A stretch of 64,000 nucleotides of DNA from Vitellaria paradoxa (lineage: Eukaryota; Streptophyta; Magnoliopsida; Ericales; Sapotaceae), in assembly GCA_019916065.1 (NCBI GenBank), contig CM034236.1:24190358-24254357 (forward strand), read 5' to 3'. The translations under genes and the position numbers were made by a program. Below the pieces are notes generated by a model. The model was not told the origin of the DNA, did no database searches, and saw only the letters and a list, made by a program, of their open reading frames with translations. Shown here in pieces: positions 22,772 to 32,843 of the stretch. Position 1 is the first letter of the stretch; every line of letters starts with the position of its first letter.

Positions 22772-23620
22772 TATATCTTAGTGGCAGTGGATTATGTTTC
22801 AAAGTGGACAGAAGCCATACCAACTAGGACCAATGACCACAAGGTAGTGATAAAATTTTTGAAGGAAAATGTGTTTTCAAGATTTGGAATGCCAAAGGCC
22901 ATGATAAGTGATAGGGGAACACATTTTTGCAATAGACATGTTGGTCTTTTGATGAAGAAGTATGGGGTGTTACACAAGGTTGGAACATCTTACCACCCCC
23001 AAACAAGTGGACAAGCTGAATTAGCCAATAGAGAGATCAAAAGAATCATTGAAAAAACAGTGAATCCCACAAGGAAAGATTGGTCTTTGAAATTGGTTGA
23101 TGCACTTTGGGCTTATAGGACTGCCTACAAGACTATCCTAGGCATGTCTCCTTATAGGTTAGTGTATGGAAAAGCTTGTCATCTTCCTGTGGAACTTGAA
23201 CACAAGGCCTTTTGGGCAGTGAGACATTTTAATGAGAGCATCACTGAATCTGGTTTTCAAAGAAAATTGCAACTAAATGAGCTTGAGGAGATTAGGAATG
23301 ATGCATATGAGAATGCTAAGATCACCAAGGATAGAGTGAAGAAATGGCATGATACACATATCCTCAAAAGAGAGTTGTTTGTGGGTCAAAAGGTTTTGTT
23401 GTATGACTCAAGGTTACACTTGTTTCCCGGGAAATTGAAGTCCAGATGGAGTGGTCCATATGTGATTCAAAACATCATTGAGTTTGGGGCTGTTGACATT
23501 CAAAATCCAACCTCTAAGAATGTTTTTAGAGTGAATGGACAGAGATTGAAAGAGTATCATGAGAATTTTGTTGCTGAAGTAGAGAGTTGGGATCTTGAAG
23601 ATCCCCCAAATTCTGTTTGA
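22772..23620 (+). pseudogene. B pol fragment 2: integrase core and C-terminus
   Basis: Continues the B integrase cut at 9111. After the ATGAG duplication the frame reads [12 protein letters not shown], then ISDRGTHF (second catalytic Asp) and [10 protein letters not shown] (catalytic Glu). A C-terminal domain follows ([18 protein letters not shown]), ending at the stop 23618-23620. No internal stop or shift. Joined with 8378..9111 it would be a normal Athila-type integrase; it is inactive here only because A1 separates the halves. Confidence 0.94.
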
Positions 23621-24039
23621 ATGAAGAAAGGATTCTGATTTTGTATCATAGTAGTGTAGGTTCTGTTATGCTTTTGATTTTCTGTTTTCTTTTGTTTTTG
23701 TAAAAAAAAAAAAAAAAAAGAGAGGTTGTATATAGTTATTGCTAACCTTCAGTTTTCAGCTGCAAGTAGTACTCAACTGAGGAAGTGAAGAATCTACTTG
23801 ATGAAAAGAATCTAGTCAAATCTGATGTGATCAGTTGCAATTGCAACTGCAGCTGTGATCATGCAGTAGCTGGACTAAATGCCTTGCCACTGCTAAAATG
23901 TGAGCTTGGAACAAGTTGGAGGGGAATTGGACACAGCAGCTGACTACCAGCTTTCATTTCTTGGTAATAAGTTGAATTTTCATTCACAATCTTCAGGTAT
24001 GTTACTTCACCAACCTTTCTTTAATTTGCTGGTTTAATA

Positions 24040-24073
24040 CATTGAGGACAATGCATGATTTTAGTTGGGGGGG
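24040..24073 (+). other. CATTGAGGACAATG + 13 nt + G-run cassette (B)
   Basis: CATTGAGGACAATG (24040-24053), then 13 nt, then a run of seven G (24067-24073), matching the A2 cassette at 5134..5167 in sequence and spacing although the surrounding DNA differs. In B it is upstream of the env-like ORF, in A downstream. Confidence 0.6.
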
Positions 24074-24420
24074 ACACAATCTGAGTTTGTGGATGTGAAT
24101 AGTATTTTTACTGAAATTTGCTGAATTGAGTGATTGTATATGATCAAAATGTTTTGGATATGATTTGGAATTGTTTGAATTGAATTAAGATCATGCCTAT
24201 GTCAGTATTGAGTTTGCATATGCTGAAAATTTGAAAAAAAAAAAATTTTTTTTTTTGAAAATTTGGAAAAATTGCAAAACTTCTTCTTGAATTAGTTATT
24301 TCTTTTGAAATAATTTTCGAATCCTAGCTGTTGGCAAAACTTAATTTGAGTATTCTTAAGAAATGGGGGAAGAATTTCTGGTTTTCTGGACACTGGAATT
24401 GCAAATTGCTGATAACCTGT

Positions 24421-24516
24421 ATTCGAATATGGGTCTGGGTATTCGAATATGATGTCGGTTTTAAATCCTGTATATACCCGTGAGTGGCCCCATTCAAGTT
24501 TCTGTTCTATTCGAAT
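24421..24516. repeat. ATTCGAAT palindromes between pol and env-like ORF (B)
   Basis: ATTCGAAT at 24421-24428, 24441-24448 (start spacing 20) and 24509-24516. Further pairs are at 26037/26057 (spacing 20, inside the ORF) and 28112/28133 (spacing 21, in the LTR). Confidence 0.85.
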
Positions 24517-24689
24517 ACGAGCCCTGGTGCCCACGACCCTGAAACCTTCACCATTCCACATCTTCTTCCAGTCTTTTACTTTCAGATTATCTGAGTGAGA
24601 TTTTGAGTTGACATTGAAAGGAAGATTCAGATACAGAGCTGCGATTGAAGAAGCTAGGGTTTACAGTTTTGGAAAATTTCTGATAAAGG

Positions 24690-26090
24690 GTGAAAAATCA
24701 ATTGAAGCAAGATGCCACCAAAAGGATGAAAAAGATGGCTTACAAAGGTAAGGCTAAAAGAAGGAGCATGAGGATTTTGAGCCAACATGGTAAGGGTTCT
24801 TCACTTGTTGTTCAGGAACCCATAACATATGAATTGTCATCTTCTAAATCAGACCGTAGGTCCTCCTCTAGAACAGAATCATTCCATTCTGTAGGTAATG
24901 AGAGTTTGAGTGAGAGACATGATGATCATGTCTCTAATGTTGAAAAGGAAAACTCTGTTGGAGTTCCTGAGAATGTGCCTACTAAGGAACACACTACAGC
25001 TCCTGAGCATGAGGTCCACACCTCTGAAAAGGTTCCTGAGGATGAACCTGAAGCACAATCTGACCATGATCTTTTTGATGAGGGTTCTTTTGATAACTTG
25101 AGGTTTTCCAACAAAGCTTCAAAGCTGAAATATGATGAGAATTACAGCAAGAGAGCTGTGTTGAGTGAAAGAGGAATTAAATTGGAGGATTACAATGAAC
25201 CACCCTATGAATTGTTAGAATTATTTAAGAAAAGGGGCTGGGCACATTGGGTTACAACAAGTAGGAGGGCTGTGGTACCATATGTGAGAGAGTTTTATTC
25301 AAATGCTGAAGTGGGCATGATTCATGGGAGACCTGAGATAAACTCTAAGGTTAGAGGGAAGAGAATTAGTTTGAATCTTGAGAAGATTTCTTTCATAGGT
25401 CACTTGCCTGTTGAAAGAATACCCGAATCCACACCTAAACAAAAAGCACGATGGGAGAAGCAATTGCATAAGGACAATTTGGCTAGGCTCTTCACAGCCA
25501 ACCCTCAAGCTCAATGGACCACTGCTAGGATGTCCAAGTCAGGAATTACTCCCAAAAGTAATATCCTTCACATGCTAGTCTGTTCTTTATTTCTGCCACA
25601 TGCTTACAAGTCAACCATCACTCTTGAACAAGCCATGATTATGGGAAAGTTGTTGTTAGGCATTCCCATGGATTTACCTTACCACATTTGGTTGGTTATT
25701 TCTCATGTGGTAGAGAAACCAGAATCCACTGCCGGGCTGCCTTTTGGAGGTTTAATTACAGAGATAATTCAGCACTTTTTGGGAATAGAGGAAGAGGTAG
25801 GAATGGCCATTGTGAAAGCTGCTCCTTTGATAGACAAGATATCTATGAATCGAAGTCGAGGACAATTGAAGAAGGCTGCTCCACCTGCAGTTGAGAACAA
25901 CCAGCAGCAGCCAGCAGAGGAGGAGGCAACTGAAGCAGTCCCTATGAGCACAGAGGAGAAGTTGACATTAATCCAGAAAAATCAAGAAGTACTGATGAGG
26001 GAAGTGAGTGAGCTGAGACAGGGGCAGCAAAAGCTTATTCGAATGGTGGAGAGCATATTCGAATGGAGTCAAGAAGGGAGAAATGCTTAA
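24690..26090 (+). CDS. B env-like / putative plant transposon protein ORF
   Basis: 466 codons, open, ending at TAA 26088-26090. The N-terminal third is basic, then Ser/Glu-rich. The core (LELFKKRGWAHWVTTSRRA, then GKRISLNLEKISFIGHLP, then LLLGIPMDLPYHIWLV and LPFGGLITEII) matches the A env-like ORF in layout and in motifs, and the conserved putative plant transposon protein domain. The C-terminus is Gln/Glu-rich and probably coiled coil. The first codon of the open frame is GTG. An ATGCCACC in another frame just downstream resembles the MPP start of A and may be the original start, so the N-terminus is uncertain. No clear membrane segment; an envelope function is not shown. Confidence 0.7.
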   Translation: MKNQLKQDATKRMKKMAYKGKAKRRSMRILSQHGKGSSLVVQEPITYELSSSKSDRRSSSRTESFHSVGNESLSERHDDHVSNVEKENSVGVPENVPTKEHTTAPEHEVHTSEKVPEDEPEAQSDHDLFDEGSFDNLRFSNKASKLKYDENYSKRAVLSERGIKLEDYNEPPYELLELFKKRGWAHWVTTSRRAVVPYVREFYSNAEVGMIHGRPEINSKVRGKRISLNLEKISFIGHLPVERIPESTPKQKARWEKQLHKDNLARLFTANPQAQWTTARMSKSGITPKSNILHMLVCSLFLPHAYKSTITLEQAMIMGKLLLGIPMDLPYHIWLVISHVVEKPESTAGLPFGGLITEIIQHFLGIEEEVGMAIVKAAPLIDKISMNRSRGQLKKAAPPAVENNQQQPAEEEATEAVPMSTEEKLTLIQKNQEVLMREVSELRQGQQKLIRMVESIFEWSQEGRNA

Positions 26091-27799
26091 TTTCAGTACT
26101 TCAGCCATGATCCAGACTCTTTTGTCCTTGAAACCAGATTTTTGACAGCAAATTTTCAGAATATTTCAAATATGTTTTGTCAACAATAGGATTTGGATTA
26201 ATGTTCCTGCTGTTTGTTTCTTTTGATTAGGTTTAAGTTGTTTTGTTTTACTTTTGCTACCTATGACTTTGAACTTACAACTTGGAATGAATGAAATTTC
26301 TGTTTTCTTGGAATTAGTGATGTCATTTGCATAAATTGGATTGAGCTGAGTTGAAGTATGGAATTTTAAAGAGTTGTTGTGATTGCCATGTGTTTTTAAG
26401 TTGAAAAGTGTGTGAATGGATTTAGTTTGAGGATTGTTGATCTAACATTTGTCTTGAGGAATGAATTTATGAATGAATAATGTGTTTTATGGATTTCTAG
26501 ATATAGTGGAGACTTAAAACCTGAAGTGAGATATTTGAGCCTTAAACTTTGTTCATGAGAGACTTCATTTACTCTAAGGGCTTTCCAAAAGCTCAAGCTT
26601 TTTGCACTTCAAATTCCTTCAATAACGCCACTTATACTATTTTGCTTTGGGTGTTTGTGAAGTGATGGAAGAATGGAACTAGACTTCTGATTCTTAGTTT
26701 TTATGGTTGAATGAAATGAAACCAAGGAAATGATATTAGGCCATTTTCCTTATCCTTTGAGCTTAAAAAAAAAAATTTCCTTTTCTTTGATGAACATCAT
26801 CCTTGGAGCCAAGTTTGAGCTTTATTAGAGCATTCATATTTCTTTATTCTTACCACATCATACCCTTAACCATTATGAATGCTCTTTAGCCTTCCCTAAC
26901 AGATAGGAATACACTGAAAATATTAAGGAAGAGAAATGAACAACATTTTGGGATTTGGAGGTGAGAAGAAAGAAAAATGAATGGAATGAGGAAAAAGGAA
27001 TTGTTAAGGGAAATTGTTGATAAAAAGAAAATCAAAAAGGTGGAAACTGTTTTAATTTTGAAGTACATTCACTTGAGGTAAATTTCTGAAAAAAAAAAAA
27101 AAAAAAAACAATATAAATGAATTGGAGAAGGGTGGAAGAAAGTTTATTTCAGTGTTCCAAATCAGTTTTTGAATTCCTTATCCTTTCCTTCTATTACCTT
27201 ATTAAAACTCATGACCCCATTACAACCCATTGTAAGTCCTAATTGATCTTTGGAAGAATTTTCATTCAATTGTAAAATTTAGGAATTAGGGAATCATGGT
27301 GAAAATTCTGAAATTACTTTGCTACATCATTCCTTCATGGAGTTATGCCAAGTCTAATTCTTTCTTGAATACATCGTTTTTGACTTGTTGATGCCACCTT
27401 CTAGAATTTGATGAACATTTACTCTTAATAAGGGGCATCTTGAGTGAAACCTTGTGTGCTCTATTTTCTTTGGAGTGAATTCCAAGGTGAGATTTGAAGT
27501 CAAAACTTGGGAATGAAATGGAATGCAAAGTTCAGAATTAAATGAAGTTCTAAGGATGTATGTTAAGATTGATAGAGTTAAAAGCTGCTATTCATTCACA
27601 TTCATTTCACACATTTGGCAAGTTTCACATCTCTTATAAAATTTTAAATTTTAAACTTTGCTTATGATAATTTTTGCTTATGGTGTTGACTAATTCCATA
27701 TGAATAGCTGAAATATCATTCAAATTGAAATGAAATTAATGCTTTTGGATTTCTCTCCTATTTCTTCTATTAGAAGCATTACTAGGGACTAGTAATGTT
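26091..27799. other. B long non-coding region before the 3' LTR
   Basis: No gene recognised. Poly-A or poly-T runs near 26766 and 27090-27108. It corresponds in position to A2 4971..6798. Confidence 0.75.
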
Positions 27800-27813
27800 G
27801 TAGTTGGGGGGTG
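27800..27813 (+). other. Polypurine tract of B
   Basis: GTAGTTGGGGGGTG directly before a TGTG/TGATTGG start at 27814-27816, at the same relation to the LTR as in A. Confidence 0.8.
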
Positions 27814-29315
27814 TGTGATTGGACATCAATTGTTACATATTTATACATTCAAATTACACTTGCACACATCATAAAAAGATATAAAATCTATGTTTTGTGC
27901 AGATTTCATCTCCATATCTCCAAAGTGGAATATGTGTTGATTTCCATCACAAAAACAAGAAATTAAGCTACATTGAGGATGTTGAGAAGAAAGCATGCTG
28001 CACAACACATCAAAGGATTGAAGCTATTTCAGAAGAAGAAGAAAATTCAGTTGAAATCAATGCAAAGAGATCAGAATCACTATTCTGGAAATTTCTGCAG
28101 CAGAGGATCATATTCGAATATGGTTTTACTGTATTCGAATATAAGCTTCTTCACAGCAACGAATTCCATGTGACCCCAACTTCCCCATGTGATGTAACCT
28201 GTAATCCAGGGAGGGCAAATCAGGAAAAAAAAGATATAGGAGAGAGAAGGAGCCATAATGAGGACAACATTCGGTTAGAGGAGAGAGAAAGAAGGAAAAA
28301 GGGAAGTGAGACACACAGAAAAAAAAACAGAGAACATTCGGGGGAAGAGATTCAGATTTGGTAGAGCGAGTTTTGGAGAGAAATTCATGGAGAGTTCATA
28401 GTTTTACATTGGAAATTTTAATTCGGCATTGGAGTTTCTGAGATTTACATTTTTGAATTCATTCCAATTCCTGTAATCAGATTTTCAGTTCTAAATCCAT
28501 TTAACTTTCAATTTCATATTGTAATGTCTTCCAATCAGATTTCCATTTCTGTTATTCTTCTTTTTAACATGCTCGGCTAAGTCTTCTTGGGCCAAGGCAA
28601 GGGTAATGCCCTTCCAATGAATCTCAAGTGGCCGAACTTCATGGATTTACTTTGAGTTCTTATGGTTATCAAGTCAATTTGCAGCTGGGTGTCTTAGAAC
28701 TCATTGATTCAAGACCCGATTAATCCAACTTTGTATATCCTATTGATGAGTTCATAGGTGTTGCTTAACTTAGAACTCTCATGACATTGTTGTATGTGGG
28801 TTGCTAGAATTAGAACTCCTATTGTCCTTAAAATAGGTTATGCACATTGAGTGTTTAATCCATGGTTTGTTTCAATTGAAATTAATTTTCTCAAAAATCA
28901 GTACAGATTGATTTGGTAATTTATAAACTCTTGGCACTTGAAATTCATTCGGATTGGTATTAAACTTGTCTTGCTCAACCTTTTATCACTTAATTCTTTT
29001 TAGTTTAAATTCACTTTGCTTTTGGAAAATTAGTTCAAAACCATCAACCAACCAAATCAGATTTTAATTTTCTATTTCACATTTTTCTGTGAGTTGTGTT
29101 TTGCCAAATTAATCTCCATTAGAGTCATTCACTTCATTACTCCCTAGATCCCTGTGGAAATGACCTGGGACTTACCAGTTATTTTGTGCTTCAACCACAC
29201 CTTGCACTTGGGGGAAAACTTGTCTTGATTTACCTCACTTAACATTTTCTTTAAATTTGAATTTATAATCTGAATTTTCATTTGAGCTTTTATTTTGGAG
29301 TGAGGTAATTAAACA
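27814..29315 (+). repeat. 3' LTR of B
   Basis: Starts TGTGATTGGACATC. The end near 29315 (ATTAAACA) is an estimate, since the other LTR is outside the window; an earlier end at about 29237-29244 is possible. It contains a pair of ATTCGAAT palindromes about 300 nt from its start. The last 170 bp hold ACCTTGCACTTGGGGG, close to the A and D LTR ends. Short open frames inside (for example 27897..28364) show no protein features and are not called. Confidence 0.75.
28112..28140. repeat. Paired ATTCGAAT palindromes in the B LTR
   Basis: ATTCGAAT at 28112-28119 and 28133-28140, start spacing 21 nt. Confidence 0.88.
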
Positions 29316-30815
29316 AGAACAAGCATGCGGCGACAAATGAATGGGGTGTTCCCGTGTCTAAGAGTGCAATGGCATTTGATGAATAGACACGAAAAATACC
29401 TCTTGTCACCATAGGCTCAGCTGGCGCCTCTTGTTGTGCCACAATAAACACCCTACCTTGTGTCTGGACATTCTGTGGTCGGCCAAACCTCTGTCCTTGT
29501 GGATTCACCCTTGACTGTTGCGATGTTCCAACTTGCATTGTCCTTTGTGGGGCACTTCTCTGTTGATACTGCTGCTGTACTGACTGGGAGGCCGATGGGC
29601 GGGCTCCCTGCAACCACTGTCCAGGTTGTGCCATTCTTCCTCCTATGCCTCACTGATTTTGAGGGCAAAACCTTTGTATGTGTCCCATCTTTCCACATCC
29701 ATAGCATGCTCCATTCACTCCAACCTAATTACTCCTCATTGGTCCTATTGATTGGGCCTGTTTCCTATTCCTGGGACACTCCGTACTTTTGTGGCCTTCT
29801 TGTCTGCAATTATAGCATACAACCTGCCTTTGAGAGGCCCCCTTGATCTTTCCACGGGTACGGGTGCAGTACTTCCCTGATAAGACAATTGGACCTGTGG
29901 AGCTGACGAGCTTCCCCTAATCATCTTTTCACTAACACCTTCTTGCGGAGTTCCCATGGTCTTACCTCGTCGACTTTCATAAATGACTTTAGTTTCATTC
30001 AATTCCCTTTCCACCATCATGGCCCGATTTACCAAAGTCTCATAATCCTCCAGCCCCAACATCACCATCTTGTTCCTCAAAGTCGGTCTTAATCCCCTTT
30101 CAAATCTCCTGTACTTCAAATGAGTAATAGAGATCAACTCAGGCGCATACTTTGATAAGTCTAAAATTTTTCTTTCATACTCCAACACCGACATTATCCC
30201 TTATATCAATCCAGCAAATTCCTCCCTCTTCGCATCCCTTAAAGATTGAGGGAAGAAGTGATCCCTGAACTTTTCCTTGAACCTTTCCCATGTGAGACCC
30301 ACTGATCCTCCTGTGTCCTTCAAACTAGTCCACCAAGCTGACGCTCTTCCCACTAATTGAAAAGCTGTCAGCATAATGCAAGTAGAAGGATCAGTAATCT
30401 CCATTGCTACTAATATCTTCTCGTATTCCTCCAAGAACTATTCAGCCACATCCGTGTCAGCCACACCATCATAAGTTGGAGGTTTCATCCTCCTGAATTT
30501 CTCCAAAGCAGTTGGGCCTTCTTGTGCTTGTGTCTGGGGTCCAACTCGAGCCCTACCTGCTATTGCAGCCATAGTTGCCGCTAATTGTTGTAACACTGCT
30601 CCAGCATCCATAACTGCCAGTTGCTAAAGCTCGGGTGCCCTTGACTGCACCTCATTTTCTCTTAAGTCATCCTGTTGTGCAATAGGTGGTGCCTCCGCCA
30701 CTACATTATGATGTGTTTCCTGTTCTTGCTGAACAGGAACATGTTCCCTTCCTCTACCCCCACCTTGACCATTACCTCGGTCTCGGCCTCTAACTCCCAA
30801 TGCACGCGGCGGCAT
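29316..30815 (-). pseudogene. C1 gag and start of protease, decayed
   Basis: Starts MPPRALGVRGRDRG at 30815. A capsid core follows (WWTSLKDTGGSVGLTWERFK, then FPQSLRDAKREEFAGL), then a Gln/Arg-rich nucleocapsid region and the protease start ALLDTGTPHSF near 29345. In-frame stops occur after the first 63 codons, before the FLEEYEKI block and after EEFAGLI, and there is at least one frameshift near 29700. The usual protease continuation is lost after SFVAACLF where B begins. It cannot encode a working Gag. Confidence 0.85.
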
Positions 30816-31134
30816 TTTATCTAAAGGATATCAAGGCATAAAATAACAGTATTAAATCAATATCTAAGATTAGAATAGAGCATAACTTAATCTCATAACA
30901 ACAATCATAACAACAACACAATAGTCCAACACATTCATAAAGGTTTTAACATAACAACATGATCTTACTTCCATTAGCACTACCATAGAAGTTCTAACAT
31001 TACAAAATTCCAAGTCAATCTACCAACTAAAATTAAAAGAGTACATAACATATCATGACATAAGTCCTTAGGCTATCAACCATTCTGATTATCACCAAGG
31101 GAATTGCCTTTCCAAAATTTTTCCCTTTACATTT

Positions 31135-31723
31135 CTACATCTCAAACCCTACGATATGGGCACGAGCTACGAGAGTGCCTCCTTCTACCACAATAAGTAC
31201 AGCACTTGATACATTGCTAAGGGCACTAATAACGTATTTGTCCCCGCCTACGACAGCCTGCACATAGTCCCCACAGCCGATCTTCCTCCCTACTAGTACT
31301 TCCACCCATCTCCCTAACATTAGAGCTAGCTCCTCGTGGATTAACATTCTGAACACTTTGGTTGGGTTCTATCATCATATCTAATGCCATGGTTGAATTC
31401 GCAGGAAGGGTAGGTACAATCACAGTTACATTCTGTACTATTACCGGGTAGACAGACTGGTACTGAACAGGCATCACACTCTGATATAGATAAGGTGCCG
31501 GATATGAAACTGGGTATGGCATCCCATAGTAGGATACCATTTGATGACCTAAAGTTGCTGGCACCCTGCTTATGTCTTCCATACTTTCCGTCACATTTTG
31601 GGTTTGAGCTTTGGTTAAACCCTCGGTTGCTACTTGGGCGAAGATGTCATCACTAGGCTACACTATCTCCTCTTCAATTGACTGGGCTTTGGTACCACTG
31701 CTTTCCCCTTTCTCAAATCCCAT
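31135..31723 (-). pseudogene. C1 small ORF upstream of gag with a CCHC-like pattern
   Basis: Between PBS and gag lies a remnant starting MGFEKGESSG at 31723. It has one in-frame stop, then a Pro/Tyr/Gln-rich stretch (YYGMPYPVSYPAPYL). Near the end, in a shifted frame, a zinc-knuckle pattern CTYCGRRRHSRSSC (codons 31201 down to 31160) can be read. Gag with its own knuckles starts only about 300 bases further on, so this looks like a separate small protein or a duplicated nucleocapsid piece. I do not recognise it as a known gene. Confidence 0.45.
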
Positions 31724-31837
31724 CTAAAAATTTAAACAAGACAAGTTAGATTCTAAGATAAAAATTTAATCCTATCACATTCAAGCAAGCAATATGAGAT
31801 GCAAGACTTCCTATGTCCCTAGGTATTCTGACCTAGC

Positions 31838-31849
31838 GCTCTGATACCA
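31838..31849 (-). other. Primer binding site of C1, initiator tRNA-Met type
   Basis: On the minus strand TGGTATCAGAGC, the usual tRNA-Met primer site of plant LTR elements, three bases from the LTR start at 31853. Confidence 0.92.
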
Positions 31850-32843
31850 ACCTGTAATGCCTCGGATCTCGTGGCCCGAGGGGTGAGTGATAAACGCACA
31901 CACATGCACTAACATAACCAATCCCATGATCAGAGCAATGCAACGTAAGCTAGTGAGCCCAAGACATAAAATAACATGTGTTAAAACATGTCTGTTGCCA
32001 AATCACTAACTACATACACCATTCCCAAATCGCATAACCTTGGCTTTATGGCCATTACAACCAAATCGAAGGAGTTTATAAATGTACAACGTTACAATTC
32101 CCAAAAGAAATTTAAACTAGATGACCAAGAGCTTTGCTAAGCTTGGTAGGGCTCATGCATAACCTCCTAATCCAAACCCCTTAGCCCACTTGGTTGATAT
32201 TGCCTGCACCTGCATCAAAGTCTGTAGGGATGTAAGCACGGGTCCACTTGTGCCCACAAAGTCTCAAGAAAACATATATGGTATGCAATCTAACCATGCA
32301 ATGCATCCCAAATAAGGTTATCCATTTTAACACTGTCTATATTCATAACATTACATTATCATATCCATCGACCAAACTAGGTGAAAACATATACTCAAGC
32401 AACAATGTCAAAGTTTAAGATTTCAATTTCGATTAATGTTTATGTTTTACAATACAAACTTCGATTCCATTCACATTTCAACACTATTTCATCATTCAAT
32501 ATCATTCTATCAAATAACCATATTCACATCTTCATCCATTCATCATCACATTACACAACCATAACCAAATAAGTCATCGGGGGTTGGGTGCATACACATT
32601 ATCGTCTTTTATGGGCCAATACCCAACGGAAACGATAAATCGACGTCATCGTTTAGGATCACCGTCCAGGGCCACGAGGAGCCAAAAACACACACAATGT
32701 TGTGGGCTACTAACCCACTGGCATTGACACCAAACCCTACGCAGGCTCCGGGACTCTCAACCCGAGGGTACTCTCTAAACCCTTCCTATTTCCGCACCCC
32801 ACCACGGCCCCCGCACACAAACAATCATTCATCACATGACATC

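Larger units (their letters stand above)
23621..24689. other. B region between pol and env-like ORF
   Basis: No gene. It holds poly-A runs (23701-23719 and around 24235-24256), the CATTGAGGACAATG/G-run cassette (24040..24073) and three ATTCGAAT palindromes (24421..24516). A TATA-like TGTATATACC lies near 24469. This is the same place where A1 and A2 hold their internal hairpins. Confidence 0.7.
8373..29315 (+). mobile_element. Element B: second Athila-like Ty3/gypsy element, split by A1 (and joined on the left by A2)
   Basis: B sequence is at 8373..9111 and 22767..about 29315 and reads pol (RNase H to integrase), an env-like ORF, a long non-coding stretch, a PPT (27800-27813) and a 3' LTR (27814..about 29315). 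Its 5' half is beyond the left edge, on the far side of A2. It is distinct from A: the integrase is clearly related in protein but the DNA differs throughout. It is itself inserted in the protease region of C1. The exact 3' LTR end is uncertain, because C1 coding sequence is recognisable only from about 29316 rightwards. Confidence 0.88.

Noticed and set aside
24292..24561. 89-codon minus-strand frame in B
   Set aside because: It crosses the ATTCGAAT palindromes and runs antisense to the probable leader of the env-like ORF; no homology features.
27897..28364. 155-codon open frame in the B LTR
   Set aside because: Wholly within the LTR, low complexity at its end (EERERRKK type), no start context and no known domain.
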